Notes: generated by a model not told the origin, from the letters alone. DNA of 64,000 nucleotides from Bacteroidota bacterium (GCA_947477885.1 CANJUD010000006.1:62001-126000); one strand, 5' to 3'; positions 35,701-44,226 are shown, counted from the first letter of the stretch. Program-made: numbers and translations.

Positions 35701-37833
35701 GCAAAAAATAAGGAAGGACAATGGTTTGAATTATATAATAGAGATACTTTAGATCTCGATATCAGTGCTTGGAAATTGAGACATTCAAATAATACAACAA
35801 TTCTCACTTTTGCTCAAAATACAATTATACCTTCTAAATCATATGTTATAATCTGTAGTGATACCAGTGCATTTAAACAGCAATATCCAACTATTACAAA
35901 CTATATTGGAAATTTCAATTATCAAATTTCTGTAAGTAAAGACAGTTTGAATATAGTAGATTATACCAACTATCCAGCTAAAGGATTTGTATTTGATTAT
36001 AGTAAATATCCCAAATCGAATTTATTGAATCGCAGTATTGAATTATTGAATACAGATTCGTTAGATAATATTGCCACTAGTTGGATTGATGGCTGCTTGC
36101 ACGCCACGCCTGGGCAAATGTATAGTATATGTAGCGAACCAAATTATATCAGCGAGATGTGTTACAATAATATACAAGGCGATTGGTTGGAATTATATAA
36201 TTTTGATACTGTTACGGCTGATTATTCTGCTTATGAAGTGCATTTGAATACTGATAGCATTATTGTTCCTGCAGGTACAATACTGAATACAAAATCATAT
36301 GCAACTATAGTGGGCGATAGTGCCAAATTTGCTAATCGATTTATGCTATCACCATTTATTACCAATACAAATTTACATTTGAATGATACCTTGGGCATTA
36401 TTAAAGTATATAATAACGTTGGCAAATTGGTGTACTCAAATTTATATCAAAATACACTTCCTTACGATACTTTGGCAAACGGGTTTGGTTATACTTTAAA
36501 TAGCTACGATGATAAATTAAATCCTGAAAATGCAAGTTCATGGAAAACCTCTTGTTTAGATGGAACCCCGAGTATGCCGATTGGTGTAAACTGCAATCCC
36601 GCCGCTAGTGCCAGCCTCGTTTTCAACGAACTAAGCCTGTGGCCCGATAGTTTAAAAGACGATGGCATGTGGTTGGAATTATATAATAAAGATACTATTG
36701 ATTTGAACGTTTCCAATTGGGCTATTTTGAACAATCAAAATAATATATTGTTGCATTTCCCAGAAAACTATTCTATCAAAAAACAATCATATTTAATTAT
36801 TTGTAGCGACAGCAATAAATTCAAAAAATGGCACAAAGTATCTCCTGATTTTGTATGGATGCAAATGCCAAATCTTAGCTTCGATAATCTGAAATTGGTC
36901 GATTACTATACCAACCCTAGCAGCAATGCCATATACTATAACAATACAGATTCAATCAATATTGCAGCCCACCACTTTGGTCGTAATATGAATAATAAAA
37001 ATGGATTACTACATTTAACAAATAGCACTGATTGGGAAATCGGATGTTTCGGTGGAACCCCCGGAATGGCCAACCAGACATGTAATGACACGATTGTGGT
37101 TTCGGAAATTAACTATAATAGTTTGCCACAAAAAGATGCAGGAGATTGGTTGGAATTATACAATCCAAACAAACAAATGATGAATTTGGGCGGAGCTTAT
37201 ATCCGCACCAAAGATTATCATACTTGGTGGCAATTTCCATTGAACACATTTATTCAACCTGACTCGTTTGTGGTGTTGGTAGGGGATACAACATTATATA
37301 ACAGTCGCAACAGAATTTTTCAATCCAATATTATCCATATCCCTAATTTTAATTTGGCAAATGACAGTGAGGTGGTATTTATATATAATAAAGATACGCA
37401 GTTAATTTATAGTAATTTTTATACAAACGCTTATGTTTCCACCAGCAGTGGACTTGGATTTACGATGGAGAATTTATATAAAACATCTAAACCTTATTCA
37501 TCGGTATATTGGTTTGCAGGATGTGAAGAAGGCTCACCAGGATTCCGCTACACAACGCCTTGTCCGCTAAGGAACACAGCAATCCAAACAATATATCAAA
37601 CTAACGATTTTAATATTTATCCCAATCCTACCAACAATATATTAAATATACAATTCACCAATCGCGAAGCTGCAAAAGGTCGTATGAAAATATATGATAT
37701 GAATGGAAAATTAGTTCACGAACAATCCGTGAATGAATCAACCACATCACTCAATGTTTGCAATTGGAATGCAGGATTATATATTCTGAACATGAATGGT
37801 AAATATCTTTCAAAGTTTGTGGTAACGAAATAG
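32758..37833 (+). CDS. CotH-kinase / lamin-tail repeat / T9SS surface protein 2
   Basis: The 1691-residue product has a signal peptide at 1-19 (FSANALGQK). Order: a galactose-binding-like N-terminal region (about 25-205); a CotH kinase-like domain (about 223-628, with RGSSSQGQPQRSYAW, ILFGPYTDKTLMRNNL, YVIMEKIKWDKNRVDIPK and GPIWDFNIALGNANYC); six lamin-tail domains starting near 644, 805, 968, 1128, 1288 and 1444; a T9SS domain (IYPNPTNNILNIQ). In the DFG-like position it reads Asp-Phe-Asn, whereas CotH protein 1 has Asp-Thr-Asp, so catalytic competence may differ. The two CotH proteins share the domain order and the TNNILNI/ANNILNI sorting motif and bracket the two TlpA genes. It is probably surface-anchored; the target is unknown. 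Confidence 0.88.
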   Translation: MKYYLYIIAFLMFSANALGQKYKHKNVVDHWENVVSPKDTFSYFPGTSEPDTDWYKPSYNPTWSAGFGGFGFGDGDDTTVISTSATSVYIIRKFSIKDTSKIYNALLTLDYDDGFVAYINGVEVARSNMGAKSHPRHDSLAWSSHEAQIYQGGQPEYFYIQKSLLNKLLLNGSNYLCIQVHNVSASSNDLSCIPYLFVAINDTTSKNYKTNPAWFTPTLVTHLPIMVINTNGQYIPDDPSVTADMGIIDNGFDQNHYYNDSFNGYNGKITIQSRGSSSQGQPQRSYAWTTVDSAGNGKNVKILGMPKESDWILFGPYTDKTLMRNNLIYEISNRMGWYTTRTEFCELILNNQYVGVYVIMEKIKWDKNRVDIPKLLPTTTKGDSLTGGYIMKVDRVKQSGYGVWTSPITNYNGGKSYQIQTVNPDIPNIPQVQANYIKHWMDSFENMLLGGGYGSKLNANYHKMIDVNSFMDFYICNEVTHNVDAYRLSCFLYKQRNSLGGRLYAGPIWDFNIALGNANYCNGGDTSGWSTCGYSSEPFWFNRLLEDPDYQKQFKCRWTNLRKDLLKTQNIYNWIDSVADILEVPQRRHFKQWQILGTYVWPNNYIGNTYAQEINYLKTWIRGRMNWMDKNITYTSKCNSSYSNSIIVSEVNYNSHPKLDGGNWIELYNSSASNIKIGNYMITDASGFRSYMIPSNTVLNAKSYLVLVEDTALFRKQNPNVKNYKGPTNLALPNDTGTIRLFDELSYQVFQMGYNSKSPWPTGAHGKGYTLELKTPTTNLNNPNSWMDGCIGGSPGKARTICNERLYVSEINYSSDKNNDAGDWFELHNTDTLAYNIKGYTIKDDNDSDIFVVNNNISIPAYGYLVVCGDTAKFKKIYPNVANYIGQFNYGLNAKGDAVRIYNGFGTPIQSVYYTDSFPFPWGAKGTGYTIELLDTAIYESYGSSWQLSCFLGSPGKARPKFCNPGQFANLVFTELQLNGDAKNKEGQWFELYNRDTLDLDISAWKLRHSNNTTILTFAQNTIIPSKSYVIICSDTSAFKQQYPTITNYIGNFNYQISVSKDSLNIVDYTNYPAKGFVFDYSKYPKSNLLNRSIELLNTDSLDNIATSWIDGCLHATPGQMYSICSEPNYISEMCYNNIQGDWLELYNFDTVTADYSAYEVHLNTDSIIVPAGTILNTKSYATIVGDSAKFANRFMLSPFITNTNLHLNDTLGIIKVYNNVGKLVYSNLYQNTLPYDTLANGFGYTLNSYDDKLNPENASSWKTSCLDGTPSMPIGVNCNPAASASLVFNELSLWPDSLKDDGMWLELYNKDTIDLNVSNWAILNNQNNILLHFPENYSIKKQSYLIICSDSNKFKKWHKVSPDFVWMQMPNLSFDNLKLVDYYTNPSSNAIYYNNTDSINIAAHHFGRNMNNKNGLLHLTNSTDWEIGCFGGTPGMANQTCNDTIVVSEINYNSLPQKDAGDWLELYNPNKQMMNLGGAYIRTKDYHTWWQFPLNTFIQPDSFVVLVGDTTLYNSRNRIFQSNIIHIPNFNLANDSEVVFIYNKDTQLIYSNFYTNAYVSTSSGLGFTMENLYKTSKPYSSVYWFAGCEEGSPGFRYTTPCPLRNTAIQTIYQTNDFNIYPNPTNNILNIQFTNREAAKGRMKIYDMNGKLVHEQSVNESTTSLNVCNWNAGLYILNMNGKYLSKFVVTK

Positions 37834-37844
37834 CATTGTATAGT

Positions 37845-37960
37845 GCCGTCATGCTGACGAGGAACGAGGAAGAATACCATGGAGTGTGTGCTACGGAATT
37901 TAATCTCGCCGAGCATACACTCAATGAGATTCTTCGTGGGAGCCCACTCAGAATGACGGC
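37845..37960. repeat. 116-bp element with 13-bp near-perfect inverted ends
   Basis: GCCGTCATGCTGA at the left end pairs with TCAGAATGACGGC at the right (one mismatch). Internal CGAGGAAGAAT and GATTCTTCG also pair. It resembles a small non-coding palindromic element of a type common between Bacteroidota genes. Confidence 0.65.
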
Positions 37961-38041
37961 AGCTCAAATAACATCCTCGCAATGACGCGTTAAAACAAAT
38001 CACAGGGTATAACTTGTGGGTTTCGTTTGAGGACCCTCATA

Positions 38042-38049
38042 TACATTTG
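38042..38049 (+). promoter_or_regulatory. -7 element of the glucosaminidase gene
   Basis: TACATTTG lies 19 bases before the ATG at 38069. Confidence 0.5.
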
Positions 38050-38068
38050 CATAAATCAATTATTGCCT

Positions 38069-38593
38069 ATGTCTCAAAGAAACTGGATTAAACTCTTGCT
38101 GCTCGTCATTCTTGTAACAAATATTTTGTTCCTTTCTAGAATTGAAAAACTTACAAAAGAAATCCAGTCTCTCAGTTTATCTAATGATTCATTAAAAAAG
38201 CATATCGGTCATCTTTATCGTGACCCTGTGATGCTGGTGGATAGTATTTTGATACCCGCCAATGCAATGAAATATATCAGACTAAAAGGTATTAAATGGC
38301 CCAAAGCAGTATGGGCACAAGCTATGGTGGAGACGGGGTATTTCACCTGCGATAATTGTTGTTTGCAGTATAATAATATATTTGGTTTCATGGCTGGCCC
38401 CGGCGAATGTATGAAGTTCGACAAGTGGCAAGATTGTGTAGATTATTATGCCAAGTGGCAACGCAAAACGTATACTAAAAAGGAAGATTATTTTGCATTT
38501 CTGAATAGAATTAAATATGCATCCTTTAAAGAATATACTACCCATATTGCCCAGATTTTGATGGACAATAAGATGGTGTATGATGATAAATAA
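38069..38593 (+). CDS. Glucosaminidase-domain peptidoglycan hydrolase, membrane anchored
   Basis: The start is placed at 38069 because a -7 element precedes it and an in-frame TTG upstream lies before that element. The 174-residue product has an N-terminal TM anchor (about 6-22, WIKLLLLVILVTNILF), a short coiled-coil-like stretch, and a glucosaminidase domain from about 60: WAQAMVETGYFTC (catalytic Glu region), YNNIFGFMAGPGECMKF, and WQDCVDYYAKW. This is the FlgJ/LytG-type N-acetylglucosaminidase layout with shortened linkers. Cys pairs (CDNCC) are unusual for the family. It probably acts on periplasmic peptidoglycan. The next gene converges, with only 3 bases between stops. Confidence 0.82.
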   Translation: MSQRNWIKLLLLVILVTNILFLSRIEKLTKEIQSLSLSNDSLKKHIGHLYRDPVMLVDSILIPANAMKYIRLKGIKWPKAVWAQAMVETGYFTCDNCCLQYNNIFGFMAGPGECMKFDKWQDCVDYYAKWQRKTYTKKEDYFAFLNRIKYASFKEYTTHIAQILMDNKMVYDDK

Positions 38594-38596
38594 GAA

Positions 38597-39259
38597 TTAT
38601 AAAATATAAAATGCCTCTTTAGCGTCCCTTTTCAACATCGGACAAATCTTATATCTTTCATCCTTCGTGTCATCATATACTGCTGCTAAAACATTATATA
38701 CATTCTTCAATCCTATTATACTTGCCCATTCAAAAGGTCCGTAAGGATATGAGGTTCCTAGTTTCATCGCAGTATCTATATCATTTTTATTGGCGGTTCC
38801 TTCTTGCACGGTATAATAGGCTTCGTTTATTATCATACATATAACTCGTGGCGTAACCATGCCCACGCGGTCGTCCACAATTTTGTAATTAAGCTTTAGT
38901 TCTTGAGCTATAGTATTCCATTTGTCTGCACTATCATTATTCAATGCGGTCATTTCCCAAATGGGTTTGTTGATGAAACTAATGAGATTATTCAATCCCA
39001 TTATATAGTTTTCACCAGAAAAATGGCTATATAAATTTGTTTGGGTAGCACCTAATAAAATGCACTTACCAGAAATATTTTCATACTGTTTTGATTTTTG
39101 AACTGGGTCGGCATCAAAATCAAAATCAATAATAAGGTCAAAGTTTTGTAGGTTTGCCCCAACAAATTCATCAACATTACAATATGATAACTCAACATCG
39201 TTTAACTTTGCACGCAACTCTTCTTGTTGCTTCGCTGTGCCTGTGCATAAAATTTTCAT
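38597..39259 (-). CDS. 3-hydroxyacyl-CoA dehydrogenase C-terminal domain protein, reduced Rossmann domain
   Basis: In the 220-residue product, residues about 120-215 match the 3HCDH C-terminal domain (DRVGMVTPRVICMIINEAYY, LGTSYPYGPFEWASIIGLKN). The first 100 residues are a shortened and divergent Rossmann-like half (MKILCTGTAKQQEEL, then NFDLIIDFDFDADP) in which the usual GxGxxG dinucleotide loop is not visible. Typical 3-hydroxybutyryl-CoA dehydrogenases are about 280-300 residues. It may be a specialised or non-NAD-binding relative. The start lies 41 bases from the divergent ridA start. Confidence 0.7.
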   Translation of the reverse strand: MKILCTGTAKQQEELRAKLNDVELSYCNVDEFVGANLQNFDLIIDFDFDADPVQKSKQYENISGKCILLGATQTNLYSHFSGENYIMGLNNLISFINKPIWEMTALNNDSADKWNTIAQELKLNYKIVDDRVGMVTPRVICMIINEAYYTVQEGTANKNDIDTAMKLGTSYPYGPFEWASIIGLKNVYNVLAAVYDDTKDERYKICPMLKRDAKEAFYIL

Positions 39260-39300
39260 GGGGTCAGGGGGTTAATAAGAATGGCAAAAATAAAACAACT

Positions 39301-39684
39301 ATGCACAAAGAAGTTATAAAAACTGAAAATGCCCCGCAACCCATTGGCCCTTATAGCCAAGCAATAAAAGTGGGCAACATGCTTTACGTTTCGGGTCAGA
39401 TACCTTTGAATCCCGCTACAAGTAGTATGGTTACTGGCGATATTAAAGCTGAGACCAAACAAGTAATGGAAAATATCAAAGCGATACTGACCGAAGCCAA
39501 AACAAATTTAGACAGCGTGGTAAAAGCAACCATCTTCTGTACTGACTTGAATGATTTTGCCGCTATAAACGAAATGTATGGAAGTTATTTTACCGTGATG
39601 CCCCCTGCACGCGAGACCGTGCAAGTAGTCCGGCTGCCTAAGGATGCACGAGTTGAGATTTCAGTTATTGTATTGGTCCCTTAA
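39301..39684 (+). CDS. RidA family reactive enamine/imine deaminase
   Basis: The 127-residue RidA (YjgF/YER057c/UK114) protein starts at Met 39301 (MHKEVIKTENAPQPIGPYSQ); an in-frame open stretch upstream lies inside the divergent gene and is not protein-like. It has the family signatures YVSGQIPLNP, QVMENIKAIL and PPARETVQVVRLPKDARVEI, with the catalytic Arg in PARE and the Glu in VEI. RidA hydrolyses 2-aminoacrylate and related enamines from PLP enzymes. The next gene, kynureninase, is a PLP enzyme 109 bases downstream on the same strand, so a functional pairing is plausible. Confidence 0.92.
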   Translation: MHKEVIKTENAPQPIGPYSQAIKVGNMLYVSGQIPLNPATSSMVTGDIKAETKQVMENIKAILTEAKTNLDSVVKATIFCTDLNDFAAINEMYGSYFTVMPPARETVQVVRLPKDARVEISVIVLVP

Positions 39685-39706
39685 TCTAAGTTAAGAAATG
39701 GAATAC

Positions 39707-39769
39707 GACCCCATCGGGGTCAAAGGTTTATAACAAAAGGCTAACGTATAATACAACCCTGTAGGGGTT
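39707..39769. repeat. Two short palindromes between ridA and kynU
   Basis: GACCCCATCGGGGTC (39707-39721) and AACCCTGTAGGGGTT (39755-39769) resemble the REP stems beside the Y1 transposase and may be remote copies moved by it or a relative. Confidence 0.6.
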
Positions 39770-39793
39770 GCACCTTAGCGAATAAAGACTACA

Positions 39794-41059
39794 ATGAAAT
39801 ACGAAAACACCAAAGAGTTCGCCAAAAAATTAGATAAGCAAGATGAATTGGCTGACTACCGAAAGCAGTTTCATTTCCCTAAAATAAAAGGCAAGAAACA
39901 AATATATTTCTGCGGAAACTCATTGGGCCTGCAACCAAAATCTGTGAAGAAAGCTGTGAACGATGAACTTGATGCGTGGGCAGAACTGGGCGTAGAAGGA
40001 CATTTTAAGAAAAATTTCGATTGGTTTGGCTACCATCATTATCTCACTGCCATGACAGCGAGATTGGTGGGTGCGAAAAATAAAGAAGTGGTGGTGATGA
40101 ATAACCTCACCACTAATTTGCATTTGATGATGGTGAGTTTTTATCGCCCCACAAAAACCAGATTTAAGATTTTGATGGAGTACAATCCATTTCCAAGTGA
40201 CCGCTATGCATTGGAATCGCAAATTAGATTTCATGGCTTCGACCCCGCAACAGCGTTGATAGAATTAAAGCCCAAAAAAGGCAAAAATAATTTGTATACC
40301 GATGATATAGTTAGCACCATTAATGAACATGGTGATAGTTTGGAATTGGTGATGATGGGTGGTGTAAACTTTTATACAGGTCAGGCATTCGAGATGGACA
40401 AGATTGCTGAAGCTGCCCACCGAGTGGGTGCTTTGGCAGGCTTCGATTTGGCGCATGCTGCCGGAAATTTGCATTTACAGTTAAATAAATGGAATGTAGA
40501 TTTTGCGGTGTGGTGTACTTATAAATATCTAAACTCAGGACCTGGTGGCACATCGGGCGTATATATAAATGAGAAGCATGTTACTGACAAAACCATACCC
40601 CGTTTTGAAGGATGGTGGGGCAATAATGAAAAAACGAGATTCTTAATGCAAAAGAATTTTGACCCAACACCCACTGCCGAAGCTTGGCAATTGAGTAACG
40701 CTCAGATTTTGCCCATGGCTGCTCACCGTGCATCGCTCGAAATATTTGATAAGGCAGGAATCAAAAACCTTAGAAAAAAATCTGTATTACTCACGGGCTA
40801 CCTCGAATATTTATTGAATGATTTAGCCATATCGGATATCTCTATATTAACCCCGAAACACCCTGATCATCGTGGTTGCCAACTATCGATAGTAGCAAAA
40901 AAGCAGGGTAAGAAACTGCATAGTTATCTAACCAAAAATCATATAATAGCTGATTGGCGTGAACCTGATGTGATAAGGGTTGCCCCTGTTCCATTATATA
41001 ATTCGTTTGCCGATGTGTGGGAACTTGCCAATTGTATAGGTAAATTTTACAATTCATAA
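39794..41059 (+). CDS. kynU: Kynureninase
   Basis: The 421-residue aminotransferase-fold PLP enzyme carries the kynureninase signature near the N-terminus (FCGNSLGLQPKS), the PLP-binding loop (FDLAHAAGNLHLQL) and Lys244 in CTYKYLNSGPGG forming the Schiff base. It cleaves kynurenine to anthranilate and alanine, and 3-hydroxykynurenine to 3-hydroxyanthranilate, in tryptophan catabolism or in quinolinate/NAD synthesis. Length is normal. No other kynurenine-pathway gene is visible within this window. The upstream neighbour is RidA. Confidence 0.96.
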   Translation: MKYENTKEFAKKLDKQDELADYRKQFHFPKIKGKKQIYFCGNSLGLQPKSVKKAVNDELDAWAELGVEGHFKKNFDWFGYHHYLTAMTARLVGAKNKEVVVMNNLTTNLHLMMVSFYRPTKTRFKILMEYNPFPSDRYALESQIRFHGFDPATALIELKPKKGKNNLYTDDIVSTINEHGDSLELVMMGGVNFYTGQAFEMDKIAEAAHRVGALAGFDLAHAAGNLHLQLNKWNVDFAVWCTYKYLNSGPGGTSGVYINEKHVTDKTIPRFEGWWGNNEKTRFLMQKNFDPTPTAEAWQLSNAQILPMAAHRASLEIFDKAGIKNLRKKSVLLTGYLEYLLNDLAISDISILTPKHPDHRGCQLSIVAKKQGKKLHSYLTKNHIIADWREPDVIRVAPVPLYNSFADVWELANCIGKFYNS

Positions 41060-41217
41060 AAACATACGTCAATAAATGCTTGGGTGGTGTATTATTTCTC
41101 AATGGCATTTTTTAACATTTCTTTGACAATAAAAAAACACAGAAAAAATAGTAGACATTTTTTTTATTGTAATTTTGTCAAAATTTTTTTAGACCGTTAT
41201 TACTAGGATAGTAAATC

Positions 41218-41652
41218 ATGATTGAAATTAAAAAAGTAAATAATTCGGAGGGTCTTGACCATAATTACACAATCCGTCATGCAGTTTTTGTTGAGGAACT
41301 TGGCATGATTAAGAATGATGAATATGACCGTTACGATAAGGAAAATAAGTGCAGGTATTATGTAGCTTATTTAGATAGTATCCCAGTTGGTGCTTCAAGA
41401 TGGAGGGAAGGCGGGTCAGGTTATAAATTTGAAAGAATGTGTGTTTTGAAAGACTTCAGAGGTAAAGGTGTTGGAAGAGCATTGATGGAAAAAATGATGA
41501 GCGATATTCCTAAAAATCTACAACTCACTTTGGGATGTCCAACAGAACTGATGGTATTTTACGAACAATTTGGTTTTCGTACCCGTGAAAAACCTTATTG
41601 GGAATCGAATATCATGTACGAACACATGAAGTATTATAACGATAAGAATTAA
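41218..41652 (+). CDS. GNAT-family N-acetyltransferase
   Basis: The 144-residue GNAT-fold protein has the acetyl-CoA-binding motif A, MCVLKDFRGKGVGRALMEKM (R/Q-x-x-G-x-G/A), near 82-101, preceded by the hydrophobic strand YVAYLDSIPVGASRWR. ElaA-like features (IRHAVFVEELGMI near the start, FYEQFGFRTREKPYWE at the end) place it among small-molecule or protein N-acetyltransferases of the ElaA/YjcF type. The substrate is unknown. It is a single gene behind an AT-rich region with an inverted repeat (ACAATAAAAAA / TTTTTTATTGT, about 41126-41170). Confidence 0.85.
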   Translation: MIEIKKVNNSEGLDHNYTIRHAVFVEELGMIKNDEYDRYDKENKCRYYVAYLDSIPVGASRWREGGSGYKFERMCVLKDFRGKGVGRALMEKMMSDIPKNLQLTLGCPTELMVFYEQFGFRTREKPYWESNIMYEHMKYYNDKN

Positions 41653-41700
41653 TTTAACTTATTCCTATTTTTTTTTCTACTACTGTTTATTTATATAGTA

Positions 41701-41762
41701 TGCGGCAGTTGGCGTTAGCTGCAGCCGAATGGCACTGCCTCATGCCACCCGCCAACTGGCTC
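41701..41762. repeat. Inverted repeat GCAGTTGGCG / CGCCAACTGG
   Basis: CAGTTGGCG (about 41709) and CGCCAACTG (about 41751) form a 9-bp stem with internal GCTGCAGC and GGCACTGCC motifs. It lies in the 227-base gap before the TonB-dependent receptor gene. Confidence 0.5.
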
Positions 41763-41879
41763 CTGATTTGTTTCACCTCCAAAAAAACACTGTTAGGCTC
41801 TTCAATTTTTTGTTTAATAAATTATATTTTTTGATAAAGTAAAAACAATATCAATTTCGTACCGTTATATATCCAACAT

Positions 41880-44216
41880 ATGAAATTTATATTTACTGCT
41901 CTCTTTTTAATAACAGTTTTTTTTAGCACAGCACAAACCTATAATATTACGGGTCACGTAAAAGACGCTCAAAACGGTGAGGATATTAGCGGTGCAAGCA
42001 TTACAGTAAAAGATAAAAACAATAAGGTAGTCACCAATAATTATGGGTTTTATTCTATGTCGCTACCCAAAGGCAGTTATGAAATAAATTGTCAGGTTGC
42101 AAATTTTGAAAATTATATAAAAGAACTTGTACTTGTTTCTGACACTACTATTAACATAGAACTTATTGCCCAGGTGAAATTATTGGAAGGGGTAATTGTT
42201 AAAGAAAAAAGGAGCAATAAAAATGTAGAAAAAGTGGAGATGAGCACTGTGCAGCTTTCATCGGCCACCATCAAAAAAATTCCGGCAGTATTGGGCGAAG
42301 TTGATATTATTAAATCTATACAATTATTGCCAGGCGTTTCTACAGTAGGGGAGGGGGCGACAGGATTCAATGTGCGCGGAGGGTCGGTTGATCAGAATTT
42401 GATTTTGCAGGATGAAGCTCCTATATATAATTCATCGCACGCACTCGGATTTTTCTCTGTGTTTAATCCCGATGCGGTAAAAGATGTGAAGTTAATTAAA
42501 GGGGGTATTCCTGCCAATTATGGGGGACGATTATCTTCCGTGCTTGATATAAGAATGAAAGATGGCAATATGAAAAAATTTCATGGCAGTGGGGGCGTGG
42601 GGACTATATTTTCGAGGTTGATGTTGGAAGGCCCAATAGTGAAAGATAAAAGCTCGTATATGGTGGCTTTTAGACGCAGTTATATAGATTTATTTTTCCC
42701 GTTAGCAAGTAATGATGCTCTTAAAAAAAGTTCGATAAACTTTACTGATTTGAACTTAAAATTTAATTATATACTCAACAAAAATAATCGTTTATATGCG
42801 AGCGGTTATTATGGTAGAGATCAATTTGGCTTTGCCGATTTTTTTGCTACAAGTTGGGGAAATCAAAATCTAACTTTGCGTTGGAATCATTTATATAAGA
42901 ATCGCAAACACTTTGCAAATATTACTGGCGTAGTGAGTAATTACAATTACGCGTTAGGCTCTACACAAGGCAGTAGTGCGTTCAAATGGATTTCGAGTAT
43001 CAAGTTTTATAATGTAAAATATGATCACACTTATTATATAAATTCAAACAATACATTATTGTTTGGTGGTAATATAATCTATTACAATTTCAATCCCGGA
43101 CAAACCGATCCCGTAACTGGACAAAGTTCATTCATCAAACAAATTAAGATGGAAAACAAATTTGCCATTGAGCCTAATTTATATATTAGTAATGAGCAAA
43201 CAGTAAACAAAAAACTTACGCTGCAATATGGAATAAGATATAATGGTTTTGCACAAATTGGGAAATCGAGCGTATATAGTTATAAAGACCCAAATAACAG
43301 ATTGTCCAAAGAAATTACAGATACCACCCTCTATGATGCTGGAAAGGTAATTAAATTCTACCAAGGTTTAGAACCTAGAATTTCTTTTAAATATAGTTTG
43401 AATCGTGGCAGTTCAATTAAAGGTAGCTATAACCGTACACGCCAAAATATACATTTGGTTACACAAACAAGTGCCGCCACCCCACTTGATATATATTGGC
43501 CCAGCGATAATTATTTCAAACCCCAAATTGCCGACCAAGTGGCACTGGGTTATTTTCAAAATTTCAAAAAAAATATATATGAAGCATCAGTTGAAGTGTT
43601 TTATAAAAAGTATACCAATGTAATAGATTTTAAAAGTGGTGCCCAACTTATTGCAAATCCAGCTTTGGAAACAGAGATGCTTAGAGGTATTGGCTATAGC
43701 TATGGTGCAGAATTTTTTGTTCGCAAAACAGAAGGTAAATTAACTGGGTGGATTAGTTACACTTATAGCAGAACACGCCGTCAAATAAATGGAATCAATG
43801 ATGATAAATGGTATTTTGCTCCTTACGATAAAACAAATAATTTAAGTATTACTGCATCATACGAACTTTCAAAAAAATGGACCATTGGTAGCAATTGTGT
43901 ATATAGTACCGGAGCACCAATTACAGGCATGGCACAAAAATTCACCTATCAAGGATATACGTTAGGTCAAGCCAGTGCGCGTAACAGCATCCGTGTGCCC
44001 GATTATTTTAGATTAGATTTTTCAGGCAGTTTCAAACCACGCAAAAAGAAATACTGGCAAGGGGAGTGGGTGTTTTCAGCCTATAATGTTACTTCACGCC
44101 GCAATGCATATTCGCTGTTTTTTCGCCAAAATGCAACTACTGGGCAAACAGAAGCAGTGCGAATTTCGGTATTCGGTTCTATAATACCTGCAGTAACTTA
44201 TAACTTTAATTTTTAA
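41880..44216 (+). CDS. TonB-dependent outer-membrane receptor with CarboxypepD-like N-domain
   Basis: The 778-residue receptor has a signal peptide at 1-19 (FFSTAQT). A carboxypeptidase-regulatory-like beta-sandwich follows (about 20-100, NITGHVKDAQNGEDISGASI), then a plug domain (about 125-230, VDIIKSIQLLPGVSTVGEG, GFNVRGGSVDQNLILQDEAP, SSVLDIRMKDGN), and a 22-stranded barrel to the end (AVTYNFNF). It imports an unknown ligand using the ExbBD-TonB energy seen at the start of the window. The DUF4249 lipoprotein gene follows 10 bases later, the standard partner for this receptor subclass. No SusD homologue is present. Confidence 0.93.
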   Translation: MKFIFTALFLITVFFSTAQTYNITGHVKDAQNGEDISGASITVKDKNNKVVTNNYGFYSMSLPKGSYEINCQVANFENYIKELVLVSDTTINIELIAQVKLLEGVIVKEKRSNKNVEKVEMSTVQLSSATIKKIPAVLGEVDIIKSIQLLPGVSTVGEGATGFNVRGGSVDQNLILQDEAPIYNSSHALGFFSVFNPDAVKDVKLIKGGIPANYGGRLSSVLDIRMKDGNMKKFHGSGGVGTIFSRLMLEGPIVKDKSSYMVAFRRSYIDLFFPLASNDALKKSSINFTDLNLKFNYILNKNNRLYASGYYGRDQFGFADFFATSWGNQNLTLRWNHLYKNRKHFANITGVVSNYNYALGSTQGSSAFKWISSIKFYNVKYDHTYYINSNNTLLFGGNIIYYNFNPGQTDPVTGQSSFIKQIKMENKFAIEPNLYISNEQTVNKKLTLQYGIRYNGFAQIGKSSVYSYKDPNNRLSKEITDTTLYDAGKVIKFYQGLEPRISFKYSLNRGSSIKGSYNRTRQNIHLVTQTSAATPLDIYWPSDNYFKPQIADQVALGYFQNFKKNIYEASVEVFYKKYTNVIDFKSGAQLIANPALETEMLRGIGYSYGAEFFVRKTEGKLTGWISYTYSRTRRQINGINDDKWYFAPYDKTNNLSITASYELSKKWTIGSNCVYSTGAPITGMAQKFTYQGYTLGQASARNSIRVPDYFRLDFSGSFKPRKKKYWQGEWVFSAYNVTSRRNAYSLFFRQNATTGQTEAVRISVFGSIIPAVTYNFNF

Positions 44217-44226
44217 TAATACTATC

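Noticed and set aside
39154-39300. N-terminal extension of the RidA gene
   Set aside because: The extra 49 codons lie inside the divergent gene and lack RidA similarity; Met 39301 gives the normal family start.
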